A stretch of DNA of 64,000 bases from Chloroflexota bacterium (GTDB lineage Bacteria > Chloroflexota > Dehalococcoidia > UBA2979). Positions 10,957 through 19,121 of the stretch are shown piece after piece. The stretch is from NCBI GenBank assembly GCA_947472995.1, contig CANJBO010000004.1, positions 34,248-98,247 of the forward strand, given 5' to 3'. A program made the translations under genes and the position numbers. The stretch's first letter is position 1. Every line of letters starts with the position of its first letter. A model generated the notes under the pieces. That model was not told the origin of the DNA and made no database searches. It saw nothing but the letters and a program-made list of their open reading frames with translations.

Positions 10957-11796
10957 ATGCCCTCCCGCCCGCCGCGCGCGGTCACCGCGCTCCGCTCCGC
11001 CATGCTGCTCGTGTTGCTCGCGATCGCCCTCGTCGTGCCCGGGGTGGCGGTGGCCCAGACGCCGACCCCCGGAACGCCCGGCTCGCTCCCCACCGCCCGG
11101 CCCACCGACGCCCCGCCTCAGACGAGGACGCCCGCGCCGCCCGCGAACGGCGACATCGTGTGGGCGTTCGGCTCAGAAGTGCCGCTGGTGGACGGGCGCG
11201 TCGCCGGGGCGCTCGGGACGGCGATGGAGCCGTTCATCCAGGACGGCGTCGCGGCCGGCACGCGCGTCGTGCGCGTCGAGCCACAGGGCGCCGCTGTCGT
11301 GCAGGTCGCGCCCGTCTACCCCGCCGGAGACGTGTCGCTGCTGCTGCGCGCGGCCGGATACGGCAACACGCCCCCCTTCGTCGGCGTCGGCGCGTGTCGC
11401 GTGTGGAGTGCGTCGACGCAGAGCGCGGCCCTCGTGCCGCGACTCGATGCGGCGTTGCGTAAGGCGCTCGGAGCGCTGAACGTCGCGATCGAGCCGTGTG
11501 TCACCACGACGAACCCGGCCGAGGCGCACGTGCTCGCCTGGCGGCACGGCATCGACCCGGCGCCGGCGTTCGCGTTCCGACAGCAGGCCACATTCCTCGA
11601 CGCGCCGGCGCAGCTCGGCGCACCGGCCGTTCCACCAACGCAGCCCGGTGGCATGGGCGGGGGCTTCCCGCGCCCGGCCACCACGGGGACCGCAGGTCCT
11701 GAGACGGCCGGGATGTCGAGCGCAGCGCGGGTGATCCTCGTCATATTCGGCGTGATGATGGTGGTCGGCGGACGGCGGATCACCCGACGCAAGTAG
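10957..11796 (+). CDS. Exported hypothetical protein with C-terminal membrane anchor
   Basis: I place the start at the internal ATG (MPSRPPRAVTALRS), which gives a clean signal peptide (MLLVLLAIALVVPGVAVAQ). An upstream in-frame GTG near 10930 with GGAGG very close is an alternative. The mature protein opens with a Thr/Pro linker (TPTPGTPGSLPTARPT) and has a globular region of about 160 residues with two cysteines (VGACRVW, IEPCVTT). It ends in a hydrophobic helix (RVILVIFGVMMVVGG) followed by RRITRRK. That is a sortase-like or simple C-terminal anchor layout, but no LPXTG is seen. The family is unrecognised. It is followed 12 bases later by a methyltransferase gene. Confidence 0.65.
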   Translation: MPSRPPRAVTALRSAMLLVLLAIALVVPGVAVAQTPTPGTPGSLPTARPTDAPPQTRTPAPPANGDIVWAFGSEVPLVDGRVAGALGTAMEPFIQDGVAAGTRVVRVEPQGAAVVQVAPVYPAGDVSLLLRAAGYGNTPPFVGVGACRVWSASTQSAALVPRLDAALRKALGALNVAIEPCVTTTNPAEAHVLAWRHGIDPAPAFAFRQQATFLDAPAQLGAPAVPPTQPGGMGGGFPRPATTGTAGPETAGMSSAARVILVIFGVMMVVGGRRITRRK

Positions 11797-11808
11797 CGAG
11801 GAGCCCCG

Positions 11809-12432
11809 ATGACCCCACCGCGCCGCACGCCCGTCGAGGCGATTGACCTCGCACAGCGCGTCGCCGAGTACCGCCACGACACCGAGTTCGAGGCCACCGT
11901 CCGCGCGCAGCCGTTCCGCTTCCGCGCCACGTGGGGCCTCTTCTCCCCGCGCGAGGTCGACGAGGGCACCGCGATGCTCCTCGACGCCGTCGAGGTGGCA
12001 CCTGACGCCGACTGCTTCGACCTGGGGTGTGGCTACGGGGCGATCGGGCTGACGCTCGCGCGCCTCGCGCCGCAGGGCGAGACGTGGATGGTCGACCGCG
12101 ACTTCGTGGCGGTGGACTACGCGCAGCGCAACGCCGAGGCCAATCGCGTGACCAACGCCCGCGCGCTGCTCTCCAACGGCTTCGACGCCGTCCCCGCCGA
12201 CCGCCGCTTCGACCTCGTCGCCTCGAACCTGCCGGCGAAGGTCGGCAACGAGTTGCTGACGCTGCTGATCGCGGACGCCCACGCGCACCTCAACCCCGGC
12301 GGGCGGCTGGTCGTCGTCACGATCTCGGGGATGCGCCGGTTCATCGAGCGCACCTTCGAGGAGGTGTTCGGGAACTACGAGAAGGCGAAGCAGGGCCGCC
12401 AGCACACCGTGGGCATCGCCACGCGCGTGTAG
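11809..12432 (+). CDS. Class I SAM-dependent methyltransferase (RsmC/RlmG-like)
   Basis: A 207-residue Rossmann-fold methyltransferase. SAM motif I is CFDLGCGYGAIGL (about residue 67). The acidic residue ending strand 2 is in TWMVDRDFVAV. Motif IV is FDLVASNLPAKVG, an N-[L/P]-P-type motif close to the NPPF of base N-methyltransferases. The segment GLFSPREVDEGTAMLL before motif I is typical of the RsmC/RlmG group that methylates guanine in rRNA. The N-terminal pseudo-domain of RsmC is absent. The substrate assignment is inferred from motif similarity only. Confidence 0.8.
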   Translation: MTPPRRTPVEAIDLAQRVAEYRHDTEFEATVRAQPFRFRATWGLFSPREVDEGTAMLLDAVEVAPDADCFDLGCGYGAIGLTLARLAPQGETWMVDRDFVAVDYAQRNAEANRVTNARALLSNGFDAVPADRRFDLVASNLPAKVGNELLTLLIADAHAHLNPGGRLVVVTISGMRRFIERTFEEVFGNYEKAKQGRQHTVGIATRV

Positions 12433-12479
12433 CCCGCGCCGCGATGCGCGAATGGCACCCGCGTCCTAGACTGCGGCAC

Positions 12480-13265
12480 ATGCCCACCTACGCCTCACTC
12501 GCCGGCAAGCGCGCCGTGGTCCTCGGCGGGAGCCGCGGCATCGGCCGTGCGATCGCGCTGCGCCTCGCTGCGGAGGGTGCGCACGTCCTGGTGAACTACG
12601 CACGCTCCGCCGAGGCGGCCGAGCAGACCGCCGCCGACTGCCGCGCGCTCGGCGTGGACGCCGACATCGTCGCCGGGGACGTCGGCGACCTCGACGCGCT
12701 CGGCGCGGTGTTCGATCGCGTGCGCGCATGGGGCGGCCTCGACGTGTTGGTGAACAACGCCGCTCGCGGTCTCGAGCGTCCCCGCCCCGCGATCGAGCAG
12801 AAGCCGCTGCACCTGCACCGCACGATGGACGTGAACGTCTTCGGTCCGTGGCAGGCGATCCAGTTCGCCGCGCCGATGATGGAGGCGCGCGGCACGGGAG
12901 CGATCGTGAACCTGCTGTCACCGGGCGCGTTCCACTACATGCCGGACTACTCCGCCGTGGGCGTGACGAAGGCCGCGCTGGCCTCGCTCACGATGTACAT
13001 GGCCGTGGAGCTGGCGCCGCGCGGCATCCGCGTGAACGCCGTCTCCGCCGGCTGGGTCGAGGGCTCCGAGGGCGAGCACTCCTACCGTTCCGAGGTCAGC
13101 GACCGCGTGCGCCCGCACGTCCCGGCCGGCCGCAACGTCCAGCCCGAGGACATCGCCGCCGCCGTGGCATGGATCGCGAGCGACGAAGCACCGATGCTCG
13201 TCGGGCAGACGGTGCACCTGGACGGCGGGTTCGCCGACAACGCATGGCGCGCGGTCCTCGGATAG
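12480..13265 (+). CDS. Short-chain dehydrogenase/reductase (SDR), FabG-like
   Basis: A 261-residue classical SDR. The start is ATG 12480, inside a longer tracked frame. It has the cofactor loop VVLGGSRGIGRAIAL, NNAARG after strand 4, an Asn in DVNVFGPWQ, and the C-terminal HLDGGFADNAW typical of FabG-like enzymes. The active-site Tyr/Lys pair is YSAVGVTKAA (YxxxxxK rather than the usual YxxxK; the preceding MPDYSAV also supplies a Tyr), so I would check the catalytic residues by structure. Substrate unknown. TAGACT ends 7 bases before the ATG, consistent with a leaderless message. Confidence 0.8.
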   Translation: MPTYASLAGKRAVVLGGSRGIGRAIALRLAAEGAHVLVNYARSAEAAEQTAADCRALGVDADIVAGDVGDLDALGAVFDRVRAWGGLDVLVNNAARGLERPRPAIEQKPLHLHRTMDVNVFGPWQAIQFAAPMMEARGTGAIVNLLSPGAFHYMPDYSAVGVTKAALASLTMYMAVELAPRGIRVNAVSAGWVEGSEGEHSYRSEVSDRVRPHVPAGRNVQPEDIAAAVAWIASDEAPMLVGQTVHLDGGFADNAWRAVLG

Positions 13266-13289
13266 CGCGACGCGGGACGGACGGTACAG

Positions 13290-13781
13290 ATGACACTCAC
13301 CGATGACCTCCTGAGCGCGAACGAGCGCTACCGCGACGCCTTCGACGCCGCCGACCTGCAGGTGCGCCCGCTGCAGCACCTCGCCATCCTGACGTGCATG
13401 GACTCCCGGTACACCTCGCAGGGGGTGCTCGGGCTGTCGCTCGGCGACGCGCACGTCGTGCGGAACGCGGGCGGCCGCGTCACCGAGGACGTCGTGCGCT
13501 CGCTGGCGATCTCGGCGGCGCTGCTGGGCACGCGCGCGTGCATCGTCATCCACCACACCGACTGCGGCCTCCTTGGCCGCTCCGACGAGGAGCTGCGCGA
13601 CCGTGTCGCGACCGCGTCGGGCGCGCGCGCGCCGTTCGGGTTCCTCGGGTTCGCGGACCTCGAGCAGTCCGTCCGCGACGACGTCGCCGCGCTCCGTTCG
13701 ATCCCGTACTTCCCCCCGGAGTACGAGATCCTCGGCTTCACGTACGACGTGCGGACGGGGCGGCTGGCCCCGGTCGAGTAG
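13290..13781 (+). CDS. Beta-class carbonic anhydrase
   Basis: A 163-residue carbonic anhydrase that interconverts CO2 and bicarbonate. Zinc ligands and the catalytic dyad are visible: CMDSR (Cys36, Asp38, Arg40) and IVIHHTDCGL (His89, Cys92). The length fits the short gamma-proteobacterial/actinobacterial Rv1284-like beta enzymes. No signal peptide, so it is cytoplasmic. It starts 24 bases after the SDR gene and is probably cotranscribed with it. Confidence 0.9.
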   Translation: MTLTDDLLSANERYRDAFDAADLQVRPLQHLAILTCMDSRYTSQGVLGLSLGDAHVVRNAGGRVTEDVVRSLAISAALLGTRACIVIHHTDCGLLGRSDEELRDRVATASGARAPFGFLGFADLEQSVRDDVAALRSIPYFPPEYEILGFTYDVRTGRLAPVE

Positions 13782-14053
13782 CGTTGTCACGAACCGTCGT
13801 GATGCGTCGCGGTCGATTGCGATGGAATCGCAACGACCCGCGGACGCGATGGCACGCGCTTCGTACCTGTGTGCGACAACGATGGGTACCGCGATCTTCG
13901 GCAGGCCTCCACGTTGCCCGGTGCAGAACGAACGAGCCCGCGCGCTCTGCCGTTCCCTCTTGGTAAGGTTGGCCGGCGCGGAAGCGCGTTCAGCGACTGT
14001 GACCGCGTGACGAGACGCGGGATTCAACACGTGGATTCAAGAGGAGATCGTTC

Positions 14054-14539
14054 ATGACCAGTTCCAAGGCAATCGCAGGCGTCGCGGCATTCGCCGCCGT
14101 GGTGGTGTTCAGCGTGTCGCTGTTCACCAGCGGCTCCGTGGTGCACGCGCAGACCCCGACGCCGACCGCCACGGCGACCGCCACCGGTACGGCGACCGCC
14201 ACCGCGACTGCGACGGCCACCGCGACCGGCACGGCCACGGCGACCCCGACCGCCACCGCGACGGCCACCGGCACCCCGATCCCCGGCGCCGGCACCTTCG
14301 CCAGCACCCCGGTCTTCTCGACCTCGGGCCTGTCGCAGGTGGTGTTCAACGGCGGCACGATCGCGCAGCTCGAGACCGCGATGCGCGGCGCGAACGCGCA
14401 GGGTGCGTGGGCGCAGACCTCGACCGGCGTGTTCCAGCTGTACATCGTGAACGGCGGCTTCGTGAACGACTCGTTCCGCGCGGCGTTCCCGAACGGCTTC
14501 TCCGGCGTGGTCGCGCTGACGCTCGTCCGCAACCAGTAG
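14054..14539 (+). CDS. Secreted Thr-rich linker protein with a C-terminal beta module
   Basis: A 161-residue exported protein. SD AGGAGA precedes the ATG. The signal peptide (IAGVAAFAAVVVFSVSLFTSG) ends at VVHAQ. The mature protein begins with about 45 residues of near-perfect Thr-Ala/Thr-Pro repeats (DNA repeats of ACGGCGACCGCC type). It then has a 75-residue globular module: VVFNGGTIAQL, RGANAQGAWAQ, YIVNGGFVNDS, AFPNGFSGVVALTLV. The same module pattern appears in the carboxypeptidase gene at 22165. Thr/Pro-rich linkers of this kind are common in secreted proteins of Chloroflexota. The module's function is unknown, and surface or carbohydrate interaction is only a guess. Confidence 0.8.
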   Translation: MTSSKAIAGVAAFAAVVVFSVSLFTSGSVVHAQTPTPTATATATGTATATATATATATGTATATPTATATATGTPIPGAGTFASTPVFSTSGLSQVVFNGGTIAQLETAMRGANAQGAWAQTSTGVFQLYIVNGGFVNDSFRAAFPNGFSGVVALTLVRNQ

Positions 14540-14562
14540 CCTCAGCGAGTCATCGCAGCGTC

Positions 14563-14588
14563 GAGGGCCAGGCAATCGCCTGGCCCTC
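14563..14588 (+). terminator. Intrinsic terminator
   Basis: GAGGGCCAGGC and GCCTGGCCCTC form a perfect 11-bp stem with loop AATC, followed by TTCGTT. It lies 24 bases after the stop of the Thr-rich secreted protein and separates it from the convergent SDR-like gene. Confidence 0.85.
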
Positions 14589-14616
14589 TTCGTTGTGCGG
14601 GTGTCCGAGGTGGCGG

Positions 14617-15531
14617 CTAGCGCCGCGCGAGGACGGCCTGCACGGCCTCCTCGTACGTCACGGGGCGGCGGCCGAGCGGGAAGCGTCGCGAGGGGTCGGC
14701 GCACACGTGGCGCGTGCGCAGCGTCTCCAGCAGCAGGCGCGTCTCGCGGCGCGGCAGCCGCACGAGGCTCCACGCCAGCTGTTCCTCGAACGTCTCGCCC
14801 CAGCCGGGCAGGGGCAGGAACACGCGGTGCTTGCCGGCGGCGCGCGCCCAGCCGCGCACGGCCTCCGCGCACGTCATGCGCTGCGGCCCGGTGATGTCGA
14901 ACGAGCGATCGCGGATGCCGTCGTCGTCGATCGTCGCGACCAGTGCCTCGACGACGTCGGCGAGCGCGACCGGCTCGATCTCCGTGCGCCGCCAGCGGAA
15001 CAGCGGCACGACCGGCGAGCGGTTCACGGTGCGCCGGATCAGCTCGAAGAGGGTGCCCCCGGCGCCGACGATCACCGGCGCGCGCAGCACGGCCCACGTG
15101 AGCCTCGACTGGCGCACGGCCAGCTCCGTCGCCCACCGCGCGACGAGGTGCTGCGACGGCGCGTCCTCGGCGGCGGCGACGTGGCCGAGGAACACGACGC
15201 GCTGCACGCCGGCCGCGCGCGCGGCGATCAGGGCGTTCTGCACCGCGAGCAGGTCGTTCGCGACGACATCGCCGCCGCGGTCCAGCGTGTGCACGAGGTA
15301 GACGAGCGTCCGCACGCCGCGCATCGCGGCATCCAGCCCGCGCCCGTCGATCAGGTCGCCCGTCACCGCCTCGACGCCCTGCGCGCGCAGCCGTACCGCA
15401 TCGAATTCGCGCCGGACGAGCGCGCGCACCGCGCGTGGCGCTGTGCCGTCACTCCCGCTGGCGTGCGTCGCGAGGAGCGCCGGCAGCAGCGCGCTCCCCA
15501 CGAACCCGCTCGCCCCCGCGACGAGGATCAT
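14617..15531 (-). CDS. NAD(P)-binding atypical SDR (NmrA/NDUFA9-like)
   Basis: A 304-residue extended/atypical SDR. The N-terminal nucleotide loop is ILVAGASGFVGSALL. Other family parts are VYLVHTL, RVVFLGHVAA (strand 5), LRAPVIVGAGGTLFELIRR, and the C-terminal ITGPQRMTCAEAVRGWARAAGK. The Tyr of the classical YxxxK dyad is not obvious, as in NmrA-like redox sensors and complex I NDUFA9 relatives. The protein is probably a sensor or a reductase for a quinone or lipid. A second gene of this kind, fused to DUF2867, is at 62274. Confidence 0.75.
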   Translation of the reverse strand: MILVAGASGFVGSALLPALLATHASGSDGTAPRAVRALVRREFDAVRLRAQGVEAVTGDLIDGRGLDAAMRGVRTLVYLVHTLDRGGDVVANDLLAVQNALIAARAAGVQRVVFLGHVAAAEDAPSQHLVARWATELAVRQSRLTWAVLRAPVIVGAGGTLFELIRRTVNRSPVVPLFRWRRTEIEPVALADVVEALVATIDDDGIRDRSFDITGPQRMTCAEAVRGWARAAGKHRVFLPLPGWGETFEEQLAWSLVRLPRRETRLLLETLRTRHVCADPSRRFPLGRRPVTYEEAVQAVLARR

Positions 15532-15602
15532 CGTGCGTCTCGGATCGGAGCGTGCGCGGATGGCGTGTGCTCACGCGGTGAGTGGCGTCGAGGTGTGTGC
15601 GT

Positions 15603-15676
15603 GAGGCGGCCCATCCCCCTGCCCCCTTCCCTGCGCGGGAAGGGGGATGTGATCTGATGGGGTTGCACCCCATCAG
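15603..15676 (-). repeat. Composite palindromic intergenic repeat, copy 1 (minus orientation)
   Basis: Read on the minus strand this is a 10-bp hairpin (CTGATGGGGT / ACCCCATCAG), an 8-9 base spacer, and a second hairpin of CCCCCTTCCC / GGGAAGGGGG type, followed by GGGGGATGGGCCGCC. The same order occurs at 15901-15981 and 43824-43891. It lies in the 520-base gap between the SDR-like gene and ilvD. Confidence 0.75.
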
Positions 15677-15900
15677 GGCTTCGCCCCGTCTCGGACGCTG
15701 AACGCGCCGACGCGCCGACATTGATTTCGGGGGTAGCGCCGGGTAGCGAGTCGTAACTGCGTTCGCCAGTAGAGCAGAATGCACCGCGGTCGGGGCGCTC
15801 GGGCGCGGTGTGCGGCGGCGCGCCGTCCTCGGTTGCGGCGAGTGATGGCATGCGATCGTTGTCATCGGATCCGCAGCGCGAGGTCGGTCCTCCGCCGGGA
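15677..15900. other. Intergenic stretch between two repeat copies
   Basis: Part of the 520-base non-coding gap upstream (in reading direction) of the SDR-like gene and downstream of ilvD. Between the two inverted repeat copies I see no open frame with a ribosome binding site and no recognisable RNA gene. The ORF-track entries here are extensions of shadows. Confidence 0.5.
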
Positions 15901-15981
15901 GTGTGAGGGGCGCTGCTCCTCACACCAATTCCGAATCTCACCCCCTCCCGCGCCGGGAGGGGGCCGGGGGTGGGCCGCCCC
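15901..15981 (+). repeat. Composite palindromic intergenic repeat, copy 2 (plus orientation)
   Basis: A first hairpin GTGTGAGG / CCTCACAC with a GC loop, a 15-16 base spacer, then CCCCTCCCGCGCCGGGAGGGG followed by GGGGTGGGCCGCCCC. The second half is almost identical to the copy at 43850-43891. Copies 1 and 2 face each other about 220 bases apart. Confidence 0.8.
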
Positions 15982-16051
15982 ACGCTCGCGCGATGTCGGT
16001 CCGTGGGCCTCGAGGTCAGCGCACGCACCATGTTCTCCCCGCCTCGCGCGC

Positions 16052-17725
16052 CTAGTGCGTCACGGCGCCGCGCTCGGCGCCGGAGACGAGCTTCGCGTAC
16101 TTGGCGAAGACGCCTCGCGTGTACTGCGGCGGGCGCGGCTGGCGGACGGCGAGGCGGCGCGTGATCTCGATGGGGTTCACGTCGAGGTCGATCCGGCGGT
16201 TCGGGACGTCGAGGATGATGTTGTCGCCGTCGTGCACCGCGCCGATCGGGCCGCCGACGGCGGCCTCCGGGGCAACGTGGCCGATCATGAAGCCGCGCGT
16301 CGCACCCGAGAAGCGGCCGTCCGTCAGCAGCGCGACCGTCTCGCCGAGGCCGGCGCCGACGAGTGCCGCCGTCACGCCGAGCATCTCGCGCATGCCGGGA
16401 CCGCCCACCGGGCCCTCGTTGCGGATCACGACCACGTCGCCGGCGACGATGCGGCGCTCCAGCACGGCGTGCATCGCGTCCTCCTCGGACTCGAAGACGC
16501 GCGCGGGGCCGCTGTGCGTCGGGCGCTCGTGGCCCGTCACCTTGATCACGCAGCCCTCGGGCGCCAGCGAGCCCTTGAGGATGACGAGGCCGCCCGTCGG
16601 CGTGATCGCGCGGTCGAGGGGGAGGATGACGTCCTGTCCGGGCGTCTCCTGCGCCGTCGAGGCCTCCTCGGCGATGGTCTTGCCGGTGACAGTGCGCACA
16701 CCGCCGTGCAGGATGCCGGCCTCGAGAAGCCGCTTCGCGAGGACGGGCGTGCCACCGGCGCGGTCCCAGTCCAGCGCGACGTAGCGGCCGCCGGGGCGCA
16801 GGTCGCCGATGAGCGGCGTGCGCTCGCTGATCGTGTCGAAGTCGTCGATGTTCAGCTCGACACCGGCCTCCGAGGCGATCGCGAGCAGGTGCAGCACCAC
16901 GTTCGTCGAGCCGCCCGTCGAGGCGGCGCACATGATGCCGTTCTCCAGCGACTCGCGCGTGATCAGGTCGCGCGCGCTCTCGCCGCGCTGGAGCATCTCC
17001 ATCACGATGCGTCCGGCGTCCTCGCCCACGTCGTCCTTGCGCGGGTCGGTCGCGCCGACGGTGGCGCTGCGCATGGGGGAGAGGCCCATGAACTCCATGA
17101 CGGTCGCCATCGTGTTCGCGGTGTACTGCGCGCCGCACGCGCCGGCGCCCGGGCAGGCGGCCTGCTCGAGGGCGGCGAGGCGCTCGTCGCTCATGTTGCC
17201 CGCGGCGTGCTGGCCGACGCCCTCGAACACATCCTGGATCGTGACGTCGTGACCCTCCCACGTGCCGGGGGCGATCGAGCCGGAGTAGAGCACGAGGCCG
17301 GGGAGGTTCAGCCGCGCGAGCGCCATCGCGCCCGCCGGGATCGTCTTGTCGCACCCGACGATGACCACGGCCGCGTCGAAGGCGTACGCCATGCCGGTCA
17401 GCTCGATCGAGTCGGCGATCACCTCGCGCGAGATGAGCGAGGCCTTCATGCCCTGCGTGCCCATCGTGATGCCGTCGCTGATCGAGATCGTGTTGACCTC
17501 CATTGGCGTGCCGCCGGCGGCGCGGATGCCGGCCATCACCCGCTGGGCGAGGGCGCGCTGGCTCAGGTTGCACGGCATGGTGCCGATCCACTCGTGGGCG
17601 ACCATCACCAGCGGCTTCTTGAGGTCGTCCGGCGTGAACCCGACCGAGTAGAGGTAGGACCGGGCGGCGGCGCGGTCCGGACCGTCCAGGAGCGTGCGGC
17701 TGTGCTGGCGGGCGTCGGTGGTCAT
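16052..17725 (-). CDS. ilvD: Dihydroxy-acid dehydratase
   Basis: A 557-residue enzyme of branched-chain amino acid synthesis that dehydrates 2,3-dihydroxy-isovalerate and its methylvalerate homologue to the 2-oxo acids. The ATG at 17725 (AGGAGG about 9 bases upstream) replaces the longer tracked start. Iron-sulfur ligands lie in VGCDKTIPAGAMA and GACGAQYTANTMATVMEFMG. The C-terminal GRFSGATRGFMIGHVAPEA with the catalytic serine region is intact, and the length is normal for the family. It stands alone. No other ilv or leu gene is in the window. Confidence 0.95.
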   Translation of the reverse strand: MTTDARQHSRTLLDGPDRAAARSYLYSVGFTPDDLKKPLVMVAHEWIGTMPCNLSQRALAQRVMAGIRAAGGTPMEVNTISISDGITMGTQGMKASLISREVIADSIELTGMAYAFDAAVVIVGCDKTIPAGAMALARLNLPGLVLYSGSIAPGTWEGHDVTIQDVFEGVGQHAAGNMSDERLAALEQAACPGAGACGAQYTANTMATVMEFMGLSPMRSATVGATDPRKDDVGEDAGRIVMEMLQRGESARDLITRESLENGIMCAASTGGSTNVVLHLLAIASEAGVELNIDDFDTISERTPLIGDLRPGGRYVALDWDRAGGTPVLAKRLLEAGILHGGVRTVTGKTIAEEASTAQETPGQDVILPLDRAITPTGGLVILKGSLAPEGCVIKVTGHERPTHSGPARVFESEEDAMHAVLERRIVAGDVVVIRNEGPVGGPGMREMLGVTAALVGAGLGETVALLTDGRFSGATRGFMIGHVAPEAAVGGPIGAVHDGDNIILDVPNRRIDLDVNPIEITRRLAVRQPRPPQYTRGVFAKYAKLVSGAERGAVTH

Positions 17726-17892
17726 CGGGGGCTCCTCCTGCGATCGGGGCGCGAAGCGGTCGCGCGGGCGAAATCGTAGCAGGGGGCCTCGGCGGAGGCG
17801 ACGCGCCACCCGCTGCCGAACGACGCGGCGTCGAGGCGCACGCGCGCGCGATCGTTACGGCGGCAGCATGGCGGATGCGTCCGGGACGCGCC

Positions 17893-17898
17893 TATGAT
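17893..17898 (+). promoter_or_regulatory. -10 element upstream of the UspA gene
   Basis: TATGAT at 17893-17898 is a near-consensus -10. The tracked ORF start (ATG 17894) lies inside it and so cannot be the real translation start. No good -35 was found at the expected spacing. Confidence 0.4.
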
Positions 17899-17936
17899 TC
17901 GGGCGCAGCCGAGAGTCCGGATTGGAGACGGCAGTT

Positions 17937-18418
17937 ATGTACAAGAGATCGTGCTCACGCTTGATGGGTCCGACGTGTCGCGGCAGGCGATCCCCCACGC
18001 GGTGACCCTCGCGAAGCAGACCGGCGCCTCGGTGGTGCTGGTGCAGGTCACGGACTCGGAGGCGCAGATCATGATGCGCACGGCCGGGGTCGGCATGGAG
18101 CAGATGGCCGCGGGCCAGATCACGGCCGACATCGCCGCGGAGTCCGTCGCCGCCGAGCGCGCCGAGGCGGAGAAGAACCTTGCGACCGTGAAGGCGCAGC
18201 TGGCGTCCGAGGGCGTCACGAGCGTCACCACGGTGATCCGCCAGGGCTACGCCGGCGACGAGATCGTGGCCGTCGCGAACGAGGAGAACGCGGACGTGGT
18301 CGTCATCGCGACGCACGGCCGCAGCGGCCTCTCGCGGGTGATCATGGGCTCCGTTGCCGACCACGTGGTGCGGAACGCCTCGACGGCGTCCGTGCTGCTG
18401 GTGCGCGCCGCGGAGTAG
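17937..18418 (+). pseudogene. UspA-family universal stress protein, apparent frameshift at codon 4
   Basis: The protein is a single UspA domain: EIVLTLDGSDVSRQAIPHAV, then DVVVIATHGRSGLSRVIMGSVADHVVRNASTASVLLV, which contains the ATP-binding G-x2-G-x9-G-S/T pattern. The natural start is ATG 17937, with GGAG about 8 bases upstream, reading MYK. The conserved frame, however, runs one base out of register just after, as if one base were missing (MYK-K/R-IVLTLDGS expected). The tracked alternative start at 17894 overlaps a -10 box and adds a non-homologous leader. It is either an assembly indel or a damaged start. The rest of the gene is intact. Confidence 0.7.
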
Positions 18419-18441
18419 CGACGCGGGCGGACGGTCGAGGG

Positions 18442-18972
18442 CTAGTCGGACTCGAGCGGCGGCAGCGGGATCTCCACCGTGTGGCCGTTCTGGCCCGGGC
18501 AGAAGTGCGACTGGCCCGCGTATTCGAGCGCCTCGTGGCAGAGCGCGCAGATGGGCCGGCCGCCGACGACCACCTCGTGGAACTGGTCCACGCAGTGCAG
18601 CGCGTGGGAGCGGTCGACGGCCATGCGGAACGCGGTGTCGCCGCTCTCCACGGCCGCCGCGTCGTCCGCGATCACGATGATGTGCTCGAGGTCGCCGTTC
18701 CAGTCCAGGCCGAGGCGCGCGACCTGCAGGTCGACGTGCGCGGCCTGCGGGAAGTTCCCGACATCCTCGACCGGATCGGCGGGCTGGCCTCGACGTTTCG
18801 AGCGCTCGGCCAGCAGCGCCGAGAACGACCGGCCGAGGGCGGCCACGGACTCCTTCTCCAGCCAGAGGGACGCGTAGCGGTCGCCCACGCGCGCGCGCAG
18901 GCGGAACACCCGGCGGCCCGGCGGCCCGATGGCCTCCGCGTCCAGCGCGTCGAGGAGCCCGAAGTCGATCAT
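18442..18972 (-). CDS. DUF3090 family protein
   Basis: A 176-residue protein matching DUF3090. It opens with DFGLLDALDAEAIGPPGRRVFRLRARVG, has LEKESVAALGRSFSALL, and closes with a small Cys/His cluster (GGRPICALCHEALEYAGQSHFCPGQNGH) that probably binds zinc. The family was first defined in Actinobacteria and also occurs in Chloroflexota. Its function is not established. It converges with the UspA gene, 24 bases from it. Confidence 0.85.
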   Translation of the reverse strand: MIDFGLLDALDAEAIGPPGRRVFRLRARVGDRYASLWLEKESVAALGRSFSALLAERSKRRGQPADPVEDVGNFPQAAHVDLQVARLGLDWNGDLEHIIVIADDAAAVESGDTAFRMAVDRSHALHCVDQFHEVVVGGRPICALCHEALEYAGQSHFCPGQNGHTVEIPLPPLESD

Positions 18973-19077
18973 CCGTCGCCGCCTCGTCTGGTGGGGTGCG
19001 CGAGCGGGTCGCTCGGCTGCGTCCGGCGAGCGTAGCCACGGGCCGCATCGAGGGTCAATGCGACACGGGCGCCAGCG

Positions 19078-19083
19078 TATGAT
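19078..19083 (+). promoter_or_regulatory. -10 element of the amidase-murB operon
   Basis: TATGAT lies 38 bases before the amidase ATG, leaving a leader of about 30 bases that contains a GGAG ribosome binding site. The -35 region is weak. Confidence 0.4.
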
Positions 19084-19121
19084 CCGCGCGACGATCGCCG
19101 CCCCGGGAACCCTGGAGTCCG

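Noticed and set aside
14160-14280. Short tandem repeats that could resemble a CRISPR or a VNTR element
   Set aside because: The repeats are in frame and encode a Thr-Ala/Thr-Pro linker of a secreted protein. There are no unique spacers.
15528-17591. A 687-codon minus-strand ORF
   Set aside because: It reads ilvD in the wrong frame and continues into the non-coding gap, translating the intergenic repeats into GPLPAREG-like peptides.
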